DNA of 64,000 bases from Zasmidium citrigriseum (lineage: Eukaryota; Ascomycota; Dothideomycetes; Mycosphaerellales; Mycosphaerellaceae). The notes below the pieces were generated by a model, which had not been told where the DNA came from, did not search any database, and worked only from the letters and a program-made list of their open reading frames with translations. The stretch lies in assembly GCA_002786025.1 (NCBI GenBank), contig NHNW01000051.1, forward strand, positions 1 through 64,000, written 5' to 3'. This document shows positions 11,351-23,497 of this stretch, piece after piece (positions within the stretch are counted from its first letter, which is position 1; every line of letters starts with the position of its first letter). The position numbers and the translations under genes were made by a program.

Positions 11351-12678
11351 ATAGACGCCTCGAGCTTCTTCGTAGAAGCTAATATAAATACTCTAGGGAA
11401 CGACTCCCCTAGGTAGGAGCTAACGCTAGCTACTATATAGCGTATCCTTAAAGAGATATATAATCGCTAGTAGACAATAGAGACTAAGTTATAGTCGACG
11501 AGAGCCGCGCTCTAATAGTTAGAGGCCGCTTAATAAACCGCGGCGGCTAGTCTAAGCTAGTACTAGGGAGCTACTACGAACGAGCTCCTATAGCGTTTAG
11601 TAGAAGCCCTTTAACCTTCTACCGCGATACCCGCCGCTATACCTACTATCCCTATATAAGAAACTATAGGGCCTAGGGAGTAGAGACTACCTACCTAGGA
11701 TAGATAGGCTAGTACGTTCTATAACTACTTTAGTCGGATCTAGAGCTCTTACTACGTATATTCCGCGCTAAGACCCTCGCTCCCTATGGAATATTACTAG
11801 AACGTTATCTACGATACCCTCTCTACTAATAAGCGAGCCTAGATAAGACATTTCTAGGAGTATAGCTACCTAACTAGTAGTAAGGATCCTATTACTTTCT
11901 TTACGTAACTCGAAGATATTTTCGCGGATAGTAATAAGTCTACGAAGGTACTAGAGAAGCTAATAGTACTTAAGTATACTAATAGGTAGCTATAGTATAA
12001 ATACTAGCTAGATTTCGATAGACTCCTACTATTAGCTAGTAGAAGCTATTAGATAGATATATCTAAGATTAGATACTTTAAGAACTCGTTCTCGAACTTC
12101 GCTACTTCCTATATAGTAACTATAGCTAAGTATATAGACTACTACCGCTTTACTAAAGAGGTAGAAAGGATTATAACTAACTATAAGAATACTAATTAGT
12201 TTAAGGCGGCTAATAGACGTTAGTTAGAAAAGAAGGGTAAGGACTCTATAAGTTCTACCCTAGGTAGCGCGCTACTATACCTAACCTCTATAGTAGTACC
12301 CTAAACCGACTCTAATAGAGACGTTATTATAAATAACGCGCGAACTAGTAGTAACTATAGTAAAGGATATAGAGAGCGCTAAGGAGGCTTAGGAGGAGGA
12401 CGACCTTCCTCTAGTAGGAAATAGAGAGCTAAGTAGGTTAATAATACGGAAAGAGAGAGACGCCGTAAGAAGAAGCTCTACTTCTACTATAGAGTAGGTA
12501 GATACTATATTCGCGACTACTTCTATATACCTATAGTATAGCCTACTATAATTAACGCTACTCTCGCGTAGCCTTTACTAGAGGCTAACGAAGAACCCGC
12601 GGAGAACGACGATAAAGATTAGGGAAAAGAGTAGCTCCCGCTTAGAGTTAGGAGCTAGGAGTTACCTAAATACTAGTA
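11351..12678 (+). pseudogene. Element B gag, RIP-killed
   Basis: Starts at ATA (from ATG) with D-A-S-S-F-F-V-E-A-N. About 443 codons lead to a CCHC zinc knuckle at about 12478-12520, reading L-Y-F-Y-Y-R-V-G-R-Y-Y-I-R-D-Y-F. Each Tyr at a metal-ligand position is explained by RIP of a Cys or His codon (C-x2-C-x4-H-x4-C spacing is kept). An R/G/S-rich stretch precedes the knuckle. TAA/TAG occur throughout. Gag would form the virus-like particle and bind element RNA. Confidence 0.85.
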
Positions 12679-12806
12679 GAAAAATAGAATAGAGTTAAGA
12701 AGGATATAAATAGAAACCTTATATATACTAATATAGTCCTATAAAATAACGTTAGAACCTCTACTCTTATCGATAAAGATTATTAATATTACGCTATAAT
12801 TAATAC

Positions 12807-13092
12807 TATAGCGGGGCCTAGGCTCGGCTCTAGGAGGTAATACCTATAGTAGTAGTAGCTAAACTAGCTAGCAGCTCGAAGAATCGCTCTAAATTAGAGC
12901 CTTTAGTAAAGGGTACTGCCTTTAGTTTGTCTTAAAACGCTATAGAAGGCTAGAAGTAGTATATATAACCTATAGGCCGTATAGCTATAAATATCTAGCT
13001 ATCTACGAAGAAGAAAGCTTAGAAAAGCTAAGCTTAAAGAAGGTTAGGTAACCCGTTATAGCCTAAGGTAGGCTAATAGGATCTCCTACTAT
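12807..13092 (-). repeat. Element C 3' LTR (left)
   Basis: 286 bp, nearly identical to 48118-48403. The differences seen are transitions, such as GCGGGG/GTAGGG, CAGCTCG/CGGCTCG and ACTGCC/ACCGCC. AATAC precedes it. Confidence 0.92.
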
Positions 13093-13108
13093 ATACCTCC
13101 CCTACTTA
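13093..13108 (-). other. Element C polypurine tract
   Basis: On the minus strand CTAAGTAGGGGAGGTA abuts the 3' LTR. A close copy of this sequence lies inside the element at about 36146-36160. Confidence 0.75.
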
Positions 13109-13345
13109 GAGAAGTTATACCCTTACGATAGCAAAGGAGTATTAAATCGCTCGTAAATTATCGCAAAAACTATTAAAACGCCTAAATTTTAAAACCTAAA
13201 GTCTAACTAACCTTCGCGTAGCGCGCGAAGAAACGCTAGTAACTATATAATCTATTAAACCTATATACGCCTTAATCTAGCGCCCTTATCTATTAAACTA
13301 TGCTTAAAAACGCTTAAATTAACTATCTATTAAACCCTAAGGTCC
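13109..13345 (-). other. Element C 3' untranslated stretch
   Basis: AT-rich sequence between the stop of the large 3' frame (13346-13348) and the polypurine tract, containing one copy of the C palindrome. No frame of note. Confidence 0.6.
13212..13230. repeat. C palindrome, copy 1 (3' end)
   Basis: CTTCGCGTAGCGCGCGAAG, near-perfect dyad. It lies between the last frame and the polypurine tract. See 33173, 36924, 38190, 42353 and 47612 for the other copies. Confidence 0.85.
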
Positions 13346-15151
13346 TTAAAAACCTAAATCTCTAGCGTCCTTCTTACCCTTACTCCGTAGAGTTCTCCTT
13401 AGCTTAGCTAGCTCTTCGATAGGCTCTCTATCTACTCTAAATAACTATATATCCTTAGTAGTAGGCTTGCTAGTCTCCTTCTTACTACGCGGCTTCTTCG
13501 TAGGCGCCTTCTTTAGCGTCTTTCCCTTCTTCTAAGACGAAGGCTAGCTCTAGCTAGTACTAGCTAAAGTACTAGATCGAGTAGCTCTACTAGTCGAAAC
13601 GGGCTATAAGTTAGTCTCCTCGTTACCGAGATTATTATTATCCTTAGAGCTAGCTCTAGCTACTTAGGTAGAGGTAGCTAAGACGTTCTAAGCCTACTAC
13701 GAAGGTCTAGGCTTCTTAGGGTCTAGCTATAGCTCGAGTCCTTAGTAGTAACGCTAAACTCTATACTTAAAGAAGGGTAAGTCGGCCGTATTATTTAAGT
13801 ATAAGTTAGACTAGTCCCTTACCTACTAATTTCCCCTCGGCTCTTTAGCCTTACGTATCTCCTATAATATACTAGTATTAGATAAGAAGCTCTAGTATAG
13901 TAGTAACTCCTTAGCGGCGTACTCCTTAGCGGCGTAGAAATCGCCTATACCTACTATCTCCTCTTAGATTCGCTCTCTAGGAAGTACTTAGAAGCTCTTT
14001 TCTTCGATCTTAAAGCTATTATAGGCGTTAAGACGAGCGGTATCTCTACGAACAAGGCTAGTAAGTTCCTCGAAGAGTTCTCTAAAGACTAGTAAGTTTT
14101 CCTAGCGAATCTTAATAATTAGAGCGCGGCGAGCTTCGTCGTCTTTACTAAATAGCACTACTATATCCTTTATAGTTGTCTAATAGTCCTAGCTAGCTCT
14201 ATTAAGTAGAGCTCTCGTAATAGGTAGAAGCTTATAGTATAGGAACGACATAGGGTAGGCTAGTAGAGCGGTAGGCGAAGGAGAGTACTTAAGGTTATCT
14301 CTAGTAGGTAGGAAAGGCGGCGGAGATAGCGTAATATTAGCTTCTCGAACGTCTCTAACGTACTTTAGGCCTCTAAGTATATAGCTATTATTAATAGGTA
14401 GGAAGCGAGTAGTATACTAAACCTAAGAGGTATTCGGCGAGAAGTAGATATTAACGCGTAGCGTACGTGCTTTAAAGATACTAACGTTACTAAAGAGATC
14501 CCTAGTAAGCTTCTATAGAGGTACTCTATTTATAGTAGCCTATAGGTACGGCCTACTAAAGGGTATTTCCTTATAACGAGAGACTATTAGCTTTATAGTT
14601 ATAGCTAGATTCGCTCTTATTATGTTAGTTACGACTAGCTTATAAGTATCCTTAGACTAGCTATTTATAAATCTATTAACGACTATTAAAGGCTTATTAT
14701 CGAAGCTAGCTAGAGGTTTCGGAGTAGTCTTTCTAGCGCTAGTCTTCTAAGGCTTAACCGCTTCTACGCCCTAATTATTATAGCCTATGTAGATAACGAA
14801 ATCGCGAAGGGTATCCTCGCCCGTAGCCTTAATATCTACCTTAGTATACTAGAAGGTAATATCTATACGATAAGACGTATTATTCTTATATAGCTCGAAA
14901 GGTTATAGGTAGGCGATAACTCGGTAATTCTTACTCTTACTAAGGCAAACAGAAAGAATATAAAGCGCTAGATCCGCGGAGATAATCTAGCTAATTAGAC
15001 TATAATAGGAGTTTAAAATTACTAGCTCTAAGAAGAATCTAGGTACGTAAGACTATATCCGAGAAAGAAGAAGAGTATAAGACGAGATCTTAGCGCGTAT
15101 AAGTTCTAGCTAGTTTATAGTATTAATAACCGTAGTACTAGACTCGCCTAG
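13346..15151 (-). pseudogene. Element C large 3' accessory frame, C-terminal part (602 codons)
   Basis: I do not recognise the family. Minus-strand frame from 15151 to a stop at 13346-13348, exactly 602 codons. It joins in phase to 34971-32374 once element D and one CTAG duplication are removed. Readable segments include A-D-L-A-L-Y-I-L-S-V-C-L-S-K-S-K-N-Y and L-V-V-T-N-I-I-R-A-N-L-A-I-T. The C-terminus is very Lys-rich (K-K-G-K-T-L-K-K-A-P-T-K-K-P-R-S-K-K), suggesting nucleic-acid binding or nuclear targeting; that is inference. Stops are TAA/TAG at plausible Gln/Trp sites. Not RT, integrase or gag by any motif I can see. Confidence 0.7.
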
Positions 15152-15509
15152 TATAACCCGGCGCCTATAGACCAACCCACCTATAGTCGCTAAGTAGGTA
15201 ATAGAGCTAAAGAGGGGTTATAGGCGATAGATCTTAATAGAGGATGTAACATAGCTCTATTAGTAGGTTCGGATATATAGAGGTATTCGTATATATAGAG
15301 GTGCTTCCGAAGGAAGCTATAAAAGAAGAGAAGAAGTTTAGTGTATAGGATTTTACTATATCTATCTGTGTCGCATAATGTATAAGAAGCTAGTCGTATG
15401 TATATAAAGTAGGTGTCGTAATAATAATAAAGGTACTCGTAGCTCGGAGGTTAAAGGTAGGCGCTAGCAGCCTTAGTATTTGCTATAGAAGCTAGCTAGC
15501 TAGCCTATA
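15152..15509 (-). repeat. Element D 3' LTR (left)
   Basis: 358 bp. Compared base by base with 32012-32369 I count 22 differences, all C/T or G/A transitions and no gaps, so the two LTRs were probably identical before RIP. Internal landmarks: AGACCAACCCACCTATAG and TCGCATAATGTA. Confidence 0.95.
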
Positions 15510-15523
15510 TTCCCTCCCTTGCT
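15510..15523 (-). other. Element D polypurine tract
   Basis: On the minus strand AAGGGAGGGAA abuts the TATAGGC start of the 3' LTR. Confidence 0.75.
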
Positions 15524-15633
15524 ATAAGTCTAACCCGTAGACTCACACCTTTATGCCTAGAAATCAAACGCAATCTATTATAGAACAAAGGAAAACATTA
15601 GTTAGAAGCCTTAACCTATAGTACTATCTATAG

Positions 15634-15660
15634 CGTTTATACCCTAGCGGGGTACGAACG
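15634..15660. repeat. D palindrome, copy 1 (after ORF4)
   Basis: CGTTTATACCCT, a short centre, then GGGGTACGAACG; the left arm carries two RIP changes. It lies ten bases beyond the ORF4 stop on the sense strand. Confidence 0.88.
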
Positions 15661-15669
15661 ATAAAGAGC

Positions 15670-18600
15670 TTACTCTAGTACATTCCCGTCCTTATCTATA
15701 GCTACACCGTCGTCGTTAATAAAATTACCTTCTAAGATAGATAACTCCTCGCCTTCTAGGAGTTTAGGAATAGGTACCTCGAAAGTAGACGGCAACCTAC
15801 TAAAGTCCCTATTATTATTAAAGTAGGAGTTATTGCCGAAGGCCTTCTTCTCTATTCCCTAAACGACCGCCCACTTCTTATGGAATTCGTTCGCAGCCGT
15901 AGTACAATACTTACGGAGCTAGATTAACTACCTAGAGTTAGCGTTGTTCGGTCTAGCGTTATAGTACTCCTACAACATGCGGCATATCTTATACTAGTTA
16001 TTAATAACTATCGGATCGGACTACCGACGCTAAGTAATTAACGTATCCCTAATAGGCTAAGTTGAATCTATCTTAATCGTAGCCGGAAAGTAGAAGGGGA
16101 TCTTGCCGAAGATGTTAGCGAATCTAGAAGGTATTGCCTTTAGAGCTACGAGATCGCGGTAAGACGCATTTAGATTAGTCTAGCTACTACTACTAGGAAT
16201 CTTAAGTGCTTCTCCCTAGGGGTCTACCTTAACGAGCTAGGGGAATAAGTTGATTCGCTCCTTAGTTTGCTTTTAGGCACCGTATAGTAAAGAAGGCATA
16301 GAAATTCGAACATCGAGCTTGCCGTATAGAATAGGCTTCTAGTTAGTGTCGTACTTCTTAGCGTCTTTAGGTGTCTACATCTTCTTGTCGATAGTTTCGA
16401 TCTTAGCTTTAGATTGTAGTCCTCGGCGGTCCTTAAGTAACTTTACTTAAGGATCCTACTTCTTACGCTTATGTATACCAGGAATAATAATAGTGTAGTT
16501 ACTAGCATCTTCGGCTAGAAGAGTAAGCGAGCCCTATATTATATTCTACCTACCCTTAGGCGTGTATATACACTCGATGTTAAAGTCTAAGTAGCGGAAG
16601 GCTTAAGCTCCTATATTACTCTCCTTAGCACTACTAGCCCTATGTTAATCCTTAATGTAGTAGGAGTATAATATAAGGGTAGGGCAAGAGTCCGGGCGTA
16701 GTAGTATATAGAGGAGGTAGTAGATAGGGTTAGTCCTTATTAACTACTAAATTAATCCGTAAACTATAGTACGTCCCTATCCTAGGTTGTGCTTCTCTCG
16801 AATTAAGCGCTAGTACTATCGATATATCCGTACCTTATCTATAGTAACGTTATAGATTATATTCCTAGCTAAGGCTAGATTGTTTCTAGGGTTCTTAGCG
16901 TAGAAGGGACTCTCCTACTAGTTAAAGAGGCCTTTTAAGGTAAGGTTACCGTTCTTCTCCTAGTTGTCCTTGCTTAGTTCGCCTACTACATACGATATAG
17001 CTAGGGCTAAGTTTAGAAAAGGAATCTTCTAGCTCGTAGGTATGTTGTGTGTTTAGGCTGTAAAGCGATAGGGACCGAGGGTATTAGAAGGGACGTTAGG
17101 GCGGTAAAGTATATTAAACTAGTTAGGGTTCTAGCGGCGGAACCTATTAAGATTGTCTTTAGTAGTAACTATAGCTCTAACCTTACTTGTTAAAGTAGCG
17201 TAGTTACCTTATCGGTTTAGTATTCCTAGGATTCTACTTATAAATAGCCGCAAGTAATCGTAGTAGAGCGGGCTCGCGTATTAGCGCTTGCCGTTCTCGT
17301 TATAATCCTTAAGATACTACCGGACTTAATTATTAGTAAACTTCGGCTTATTCTTATTAGTATAATCAATCTAAGCGATTAGGGTAGTATCTACGAATCC
17401 TAGGCACTTGTTATAGATCTAAGACTTCTTATTATTAGGTAGTAATATACCGCTATAATTGGATGCTATAGGGGAGTTACCGAAGGTGCTAGAGGCAGGA
17501 CGAGAGAAGTTACTAGAGCTAGATCGGGGAAGGTTTCCTAATCTAATATAAGGAAGACCGGAGTTAGTTCGGCTATAGCTACTAGAGCGAGGAGGAGTAG
17601 GTAATTATTACGTAGGCGTAACTTAGCTAGAAGTAGGGTTACTCTTCGGACGGTTAGGCAAGGTATTAGATACAGAGCGCTAGTAACTAGGCCGAGGAGG
17701 ATTCTAACCCTATCCTAAGTTCAAAGGCGGTAGCTTCGTATAAAGGCGTAGGTTTCTAGTAGGACCTTATTAAGGTAGAGCGGCTTTCTCCTAGATCGAA
17801 GGAGGAGTAGGGTTAGTATTAGTTCGAGGACGGCCGCTAGTAGGAGGAGGTCCTCGCTACTTACTCTAATTTAAGGAGCTAGCATTAGGTGCGGGTGTCT
17901 ATAACTCTTCCTAGATACGAGGATCGACTAGGTAAAGGAACTAATCTTCTAAGTATAGTCCGAGGTTGTTCTTCGTTAGCTAGTCTTACACTTCCGCTAA
18001 GTTGAGATCGATAGCATTAATAAGATGCTTCTTCTTACTATCGTCGATAGTATCTAGATTAGTCTACTCGACCCGATAGTTATTACTTAGGCTACCCTTA
18101 CCTTTACGATCTATAAGTCTCTAAATAAAGGCCTTACTAATGCGAGAAGCGACTACCTTCCAATCCTTATAACTAAGGATAAAGGTAGTAAATTCCTTCT
18201 ATCGTTAAGGTAGTACGCTAATGTCGAGGAAGAACTATATAAAGTAACGCTTAAGGGGCAAAGATAGCTAGGAAGCTATAGCCTTTCTTAATACTATATA
18301 CCGATTACGAGCCTTTTCTCCCTATGTTAATGCTTTGTCTAGCGCCTTATATTTGCGACGATTAGGCGCTATATTAGTAGCTTTCTTAACACGGTCTACT
18401 ATTTCTAGTATACTAATAGACCGCCCCTCGATAAAGTAGTTAGTACATACGTAGATAAAGTTAGTAAAGTTGGTCTTGTTCTCGTCGCTTAGAGTCTTAA
18501 GGAAGTCGCTAAGCTAATCCAAGTTCTTGTTAAGCACGCTTAGGGAGTCGTTAGTAACTAAGGGGAATTAGCGGTCGCGGAAGTCTCTAATATAGTCTAT

Positions 18601-20214
18601 AGACCTAAGGAGTTACGATACCTTAAGCTCTCCTAGCTTTACGAGACTGTTAGCTAGATTAGAGCTAGTTAGTGCGGCGGGCATTAGCGCTCTGCCTCTA
18701 GAGCGCGCTATAGTATCGGAGTAGGTAGAAAGTAATAGGGTTGTCGGTAGGTATTCGGTAAAGTCGGTAAGGGTAGAACTATTAATAGAGGAAAAGCTCG
18801 AAGAAGTCGGAAGGTTCGAGGTACTAAAGGCGGTAGTATTGTCGGTGTTATTAAAGTTAAGAGGTTGGCGGAACAGAAGGGGGCTTAAGTACCTATAGCG
18901 GTAGCTAGCTTTGCGGGCTAAGCCGCTATAGTTATACGCGGCATCTTTAGCAAACTATAAATATTTGCGCTTCTAAATTACTCGTGCAGGTTCTACGTGT
19001 TCTAATACCTCGTAACTAGCTAGCTATACTATAATACGTACTATATATAGTAGTTGATCGGATAGCGGTATATCGAGAGCTAGTATCGTAAATCCGGAAG
19101 CGAAGGGGTCTAGTTCGGTTTTTAAGAGAGATAGGCGATAGTAGCATCGTCCTCGTATATATACGTAGCTTATAGAGTCGCATAGGTAGCCGGGTGGGGC
19201 GGTTAGGCGTTCGTACCCTAGCGGGGTACGATCGTGAAAGTAACATCTATAGGCTAATTAGTTAACTACGGGCGTTCTAATTTAGCCCGAAATAGGTACC
19301 CTATTAAGCTCCTTCCCTACAATCCTCTAAACACTCCTAGTATATACCTATTTATAGCGGGAGTACCTATAGGGTTAAGTAGGGACAAGAACTTAGATCT
19401 AATTATCTAGAATAGCGCTAAACTCTAGGCGTTATTATCGGAGAGGAGGATCTAAGCTAGCTACTATTCGGAACGTAGCCCTCTATCGGTAGTCTAGTAC
19501 CTAAAATAGCACTAATTATAGGTCGGGTAAATTAATAAAGAGTATCCTACGCCTATCGATTTGTCGAATACGCGAGCTAGTTCGGATAATAAAGGGTAGG
19601 CTAGTAGCGGTTCTAGGAGTTCGTCTAGTATAGTCGTTAGTATGTCCGAGCCGATAGATTAAGCGGCGAGAATCTCGAGATCTAGGGGTAGAGTATCTTC
19701 GCCGATCCTCCGGCTCCTATTATAGATCTACTATCTAACGCCTCTATATATTACCTATAGTAGTATACTTAGTAAGTATCGTCTCCTATAGCTCGATCTC
19801 TTCTTATAGTAGCTATAGTTCGGCGTCGATCTTATCGGTATTAAAGTATAAGTGTCTATTATTATCGCGCTAATCCCTAGCGCCTCTCTATATAAGCCGG
19901 ATAATAGGCGTTCGAGGGCGACGCCGGGCGAGGCGTAGTTCGACTACATCGATTCGGTATCGTTCTCTAAAGTCCGTAGGAATCGGTTAAGCTAACTACT
20001 AGGTAGCTTCTTCTTCCTAAGCTTGAATATAGCGTAGCTAAGTCCGGTTACGTTCCAAGCATTCAATTAGATCCTTAATTTCGCGTACTCGCTGCCGGCG
20101 AGTTTCCTATACTAAAAGAGAGGTAGACGGCAACCGGAGGATATAGTTTCGTTCTATCTAGAGCTCTAGAGATTTAGTCTCGATAACTAATATTAATTTC
20201 CCGAATGCGGCTAT
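15670..20214 (-). pseudogene. Element D ORF4: about 1515-codon accessory protein, function unknown
   Basis: Frame from ATA (20214, from ATG; M-A-A-F-G-K-L-I-L) to TAA at 15670-15672. Residues about 1-310 form a charged coiled-coil domain homologous to the start of ORF3 (E-T-K-S-L-E-L-stop-I-E-R-N-Y-I-L-R-L-P; later G-A-R-D-stop-R-D-N-N-R and E-L-stop-L-L-stop-E-E-I-E-L). The frame then reads through a D palindrome at 19208-19234. The rest (about 1180 residues) has a helical first half, a Pro/Ser/Thr-rich linker near 17.5-17.9 kb and a C-terminal domain with few interruptions (for example E-F-H-K-K-W-A-V-V) ending G-V-A-I-D-K-D-G-N-V-L-E. Surviving TGG and CAA codons support the frame. I recognise no family. 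Confidence 0.72.
19208..19234. repeat. D palindrome, copy 2 (inside ORF4, domain boundary)
   Basis: CGTTCGTACCCTAGCGGGGTACGATCG, followed by TGAAAGTAAC as at other copies. It separates the ORF3-like N-terminal domain from the long second domain and is read in the ORF4 frame as D-R-T-P-L-G-Y-E-R-L. Confidence 0.88.
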
Positions 20215-20322
20215 AGCGAAAGGTATAGTCTACATCGTTTAGATATAAGTAGCGCGTATATAGAAAGAACACGCCTTCTAGCCGAGCGGGGTTATTATAG
20301 ATCGTCTAGGGATTCGTTAATT

Positions 20323-20350
20323 ACGTTCGCACCCCGGTAGGGTATAAATT
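20323..20350. repeat. D palindrome, copy 3 (between ORF3 and ORF4)
   Basis: ACGTTCGCACCCC, centre GGT, AGGGTATAAATT (right arm RIP-altered). It lies about 110 bases upstream of the ORF4 start in the sense direction. Confidence 0.8.
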
Positions 20351-23153
20351 ATAGAAGGTACTAAGCTACCCTAGCGACATAGCGCTATTACGGAAGTTGC
20401 ATTTAGGAATCGATAGTACACTTCGGAGGATCCCCGACAAAGGTAGGGAACTTATCTCGTCTAGGTAGGGAACCGATAAAGCTAGACTAGAGTAGAAAGG
20501 GGGAGGATATAATATAATCTACCCGTATTACATAGATAACGGGAATACAAATAGATATAACAAAGGAAAGGAGGAGAAGGTAGAAGTAAACTATATTACT
20601 AGTAGACTCGAAGTTAGAGGCTCGATACGAGTAGCAAACAGCTACTACTATATGTCCCGTCTATACTCCTATCCTTAATTCCTAGGCCTAAAGTTACCTA
20701 TGCCTCCCTAAGCTCTAAGCGTTAGAGTGCCTATCCCGGGCTAGGCGGATAACCTTATAGTAGCAACTTAGCGTTACTTTATTATATTAGTAGATGTAAA
20801 CATACTAGACTAGCTATAGGCCTATTATACGATCAACTTCCTTACGACGACGCTATAGATTAGTATAGCGACGAGAGAGATTAGCTTTATACTCCGTCTA
20901 GTTTATAACTATACTACGGCGGACCCTCTAGCGAACATCCGTCTACAGCTAGCTAGGGAACGAGTAGGTACTAGGCGCTAGTATTGCTAAAGGTAGGGTA
21001 CCGAGATAGAAGATAGACCGACGACTATCGAAAGCGCGAGGATTAGGCTAGGTGCGGCGGCGTTCTAGATCTTACTACATACTAAGAGTCTAGCGTCCTT
21101 AGAAGTCGCTATTCGCGCGATACTTATTAATAATACAGGCTTGTAGATAAGCATTAGAATAACCCGCTTAAAGGGACAGGTAGATCTCGTTAAGGTTAAA
21201 GGCGGGGTTAGGTTCTCTATTTCTCTAGTTCTATACGCCTATACGTAGTAGGCGGACAACGGAGATATTTAGCCGAGTAGTAAGGATGTAGGGCTCGACT
21301 ATATCGGCGTAATACTACTATCTCTCGGTAGTAGAGGGTAGGCGATACTAGCGACTAAGAAAGGTCTACTACTACTCGTTTATTATCCGATTGCTATCTT
21401 AAGTCTTATCGTATAGTAGATCGTCTAGCTTCTTATCTATATCTATTAGTAGGCGGCAGGTACGAGAAATGTCGCCGATATAGCGTAAGGTAGCTTCTAT
21501 ATAGGTAAGATTTCCGCGGCTAGTATAAGCGTTCGAGTATAGATACTCTATCTCTTAACGGAGCTTAGTATACTCGAGGCGGACGACTTCTTTTAGAGCG
21601 CGGATGTCGCTTATGTTAGCGGTGTCGGCGTAGGCGTTCCTCGTGCGATAGGCGTTTAGCTTTTAATAAAGCTCTCGCGGCTTTAGAGGAAGAAGGCTTA
21701 GATCCGTCGCAAAAGGTGCGAGTCGTAGTACGACGCAGAGAAGGTTAATATTCGAGTAGCGGCGGGAAGTTATGCTAGCGACAGCCGCTAGGCCCAATTA
21801 GGAAATTACTACATATAATCTATTAGAAGCCTTTAGTTCCGGACCTAGTTACTCTAGTAACGACTTTAGATGTACCGACAATCTACGAGTATTACCTAAT
21901 AGCGTAGAGGCGGCGTAGGTACCGAGTAGCGGCGGTTCTAACCTTTTATACTCCAGCGGGGTGCGATCGTAAAAGTAACTAGCTATTCTTAATATTACTT
22001 CTCTTATAGGTGCGAGACGTAGGCAATAGATATAGGAGTAGCGATTAAGAGGAGGGATAAAGGTTTTTATACTAAAGAGCTCTAAACTAGAAGGTTCGTA
22101 GAGAAGAAGTAGCTACTACTACAAGCTAACTCCTAATCCTTCCGTCTAATTCTCTCTAGCTAAACCCCTTTTCTATTCCTAACATACTCCTTTTAATGCC
22201 ACTTACTTAAGACGTAATCTTATCGTACAATACTATTCTTATAGGCGCTTAAGGCGGCGGCGATTAGCCTATACGGCACGACTCTAATCCTTAGCAACCC
22301 GATTGTTCTCGGGCCTCTCTTATCGAAGTAGGCTATCTAGACTAGTACGGCTACGGCGAGTATTCCTTCCTTACATATTAAGCCGACGAACTTAGGCATT
22401 AATCTAAGTAGCTTACTAGTTCGGAGGGTTTAGGAATAGTCTATTAACGCTATCGATGTTAATAGTAATAAAGTTAGTATTAATAGGAAGCTATAGACTA
22501 TAAGTAGTACCGTTAGTACGGCTAGCGGTGTCGTTGCGATAGCCGAAACGATAGATGGAGTAGCGAGAGTCGTAGTAGCTGGGAGGGCGATAGGTATAGC
22601 GGTTCTCGAGTTCTCGCTATAGATTAACATCCTAGCGAAGGCGGGTATTTCCTATAATAGTATACTCGTTAAGGATGCGCTCCTATAGAGTAACATCTCG
22701 TTGAAGTAAATCTAGATTAGTATAGATCTCGGCGATATTAAAGCGAGAACCTCGATCGTTATCGCGCTATCCTCTAGCGCCTACGTCTAGAAGGCGGAAG
22801 ATCTAAATCTATAAACGGGCGGCTCGTAGTCTCGGCTCTGCCACCCGGATTATATAATCGTTAGTAATAGCGGTTGGGACTACTATCCTTCCTAGGTAAG
22901 CGGCGAGGTAGCTATAGACAAAGGCGTCTATAATGTCCGACATTCTGTTCTCTTCGCCGACTAGCGTAGAGCGTATCTAATCCCGGTCCGACTCTAGATG
23001 TTTAATAAGGTTCTCGATATTACGGACTCGCTATCGGCGAGCTTCTTACTCTTAACCGCTATTTATAGGTAGGCTAAGGATATAGTTACGCTCTAGTTAG
23101 AGCTCTTTAGACTTAGTTTCCAAAACTAACTCGATAGCCTCGAGATCCGACAT
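20351..23153 (-). pseudogene. Element D ORF3: accessory protein, up to about 930 codons, function unknown
   Basis: Starts at an intact ATG (23153-23151): M-S-D-L-E-A-I-E-L-V-L-E-T-K-S-K-E-L. The first about 345 codons are homologous to the start of ORF4 (both have E-R-N-Y-I-L-x-L-P, then R-R-x-R-V-R, G-A-R-x-stop-R-D-N-x-R and L-L-x-R/E, E-I/R-I-L). The frame runs through the palindrome at 21944-21969 into a second domain with strong coiled-coil character (A-L-K-E-V-V-R-L-E-Y-T-K-L-R-stop-E-I-E-Y-L-Y; R-L-L-I-D-I-D-K-K-L-D-D-L-L). Towards the end there is one hydrophobic stretch near 20.55 kb that could span a membrane. The exact stop is uncertain. No family recognised. Confidence 0.68.
21944..21969. 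repeat. D palindrome, copy 4 (inside ORF3, domain boundary)
   Basis: TTTTATACTCCAGCGGGGTGCGATCG followed by TAAAAGTAAC. Read in the ORF3 frame as D-R-T-P-L-E-Y-K-R-L, the same reading as copy 2 in ORF4. Confidence 0.8.
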
Positions 23154-23497
23154 CTTAGCGGGTGTATAGAATAGCTTAATAGCGTAGAGTTCGGAAGTAG
23201 TAGCTAGTATAACGATATTCTTTACCGACAGGCGGAGGCGCAGATTAAGTTGTCGCTTGAAAGTATCGGTTGTCGCGCGTAGTAGAAGGTAGGCTAAGTT
23301 TGCAAGGAATATAGGGAGTTATATATAGTTGGCGCTATTCCTAATACGGAAGTTACGGCTTATAACTACCTTAGAGGACCGCTTTATATTCCTTACTCCT
23401 TCCCTTTACTTATTGCTATAGTCGCAATTCTAGGAGTACTCGCGGACGGCTAGTATCTATCTATTGCCGGGATTATAGCCGGTTCTCGGCCGTTAGG

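Noticed and set aside
19016..19246. 76-codon minus-strand run reading R-S-Y-P-A-R-V-R-T through the palindrome
   Set aside because: Shadow of the ORF4 frame, which is itself stop-free over most of this stretch.
20700..22120. Plus-strand frame from ATG at 20700 that reads like a multi-span membrane protein
   Set aside because: It is the complement of the ORF3 second domain. The minus-strand reading in the same register is charged, coiled-coil-like and continuous with the ORF3 start; hydrophobic Leu/Ile/Val/Tyr readings are what shadow frames of RIP-mutated genes look like.
22430..22630. 66-codon minus-strand run with a strong hydrophobic stretch
   Set aside because: Out of frame with ORF3, which covers it and has a homologue in ORF4.
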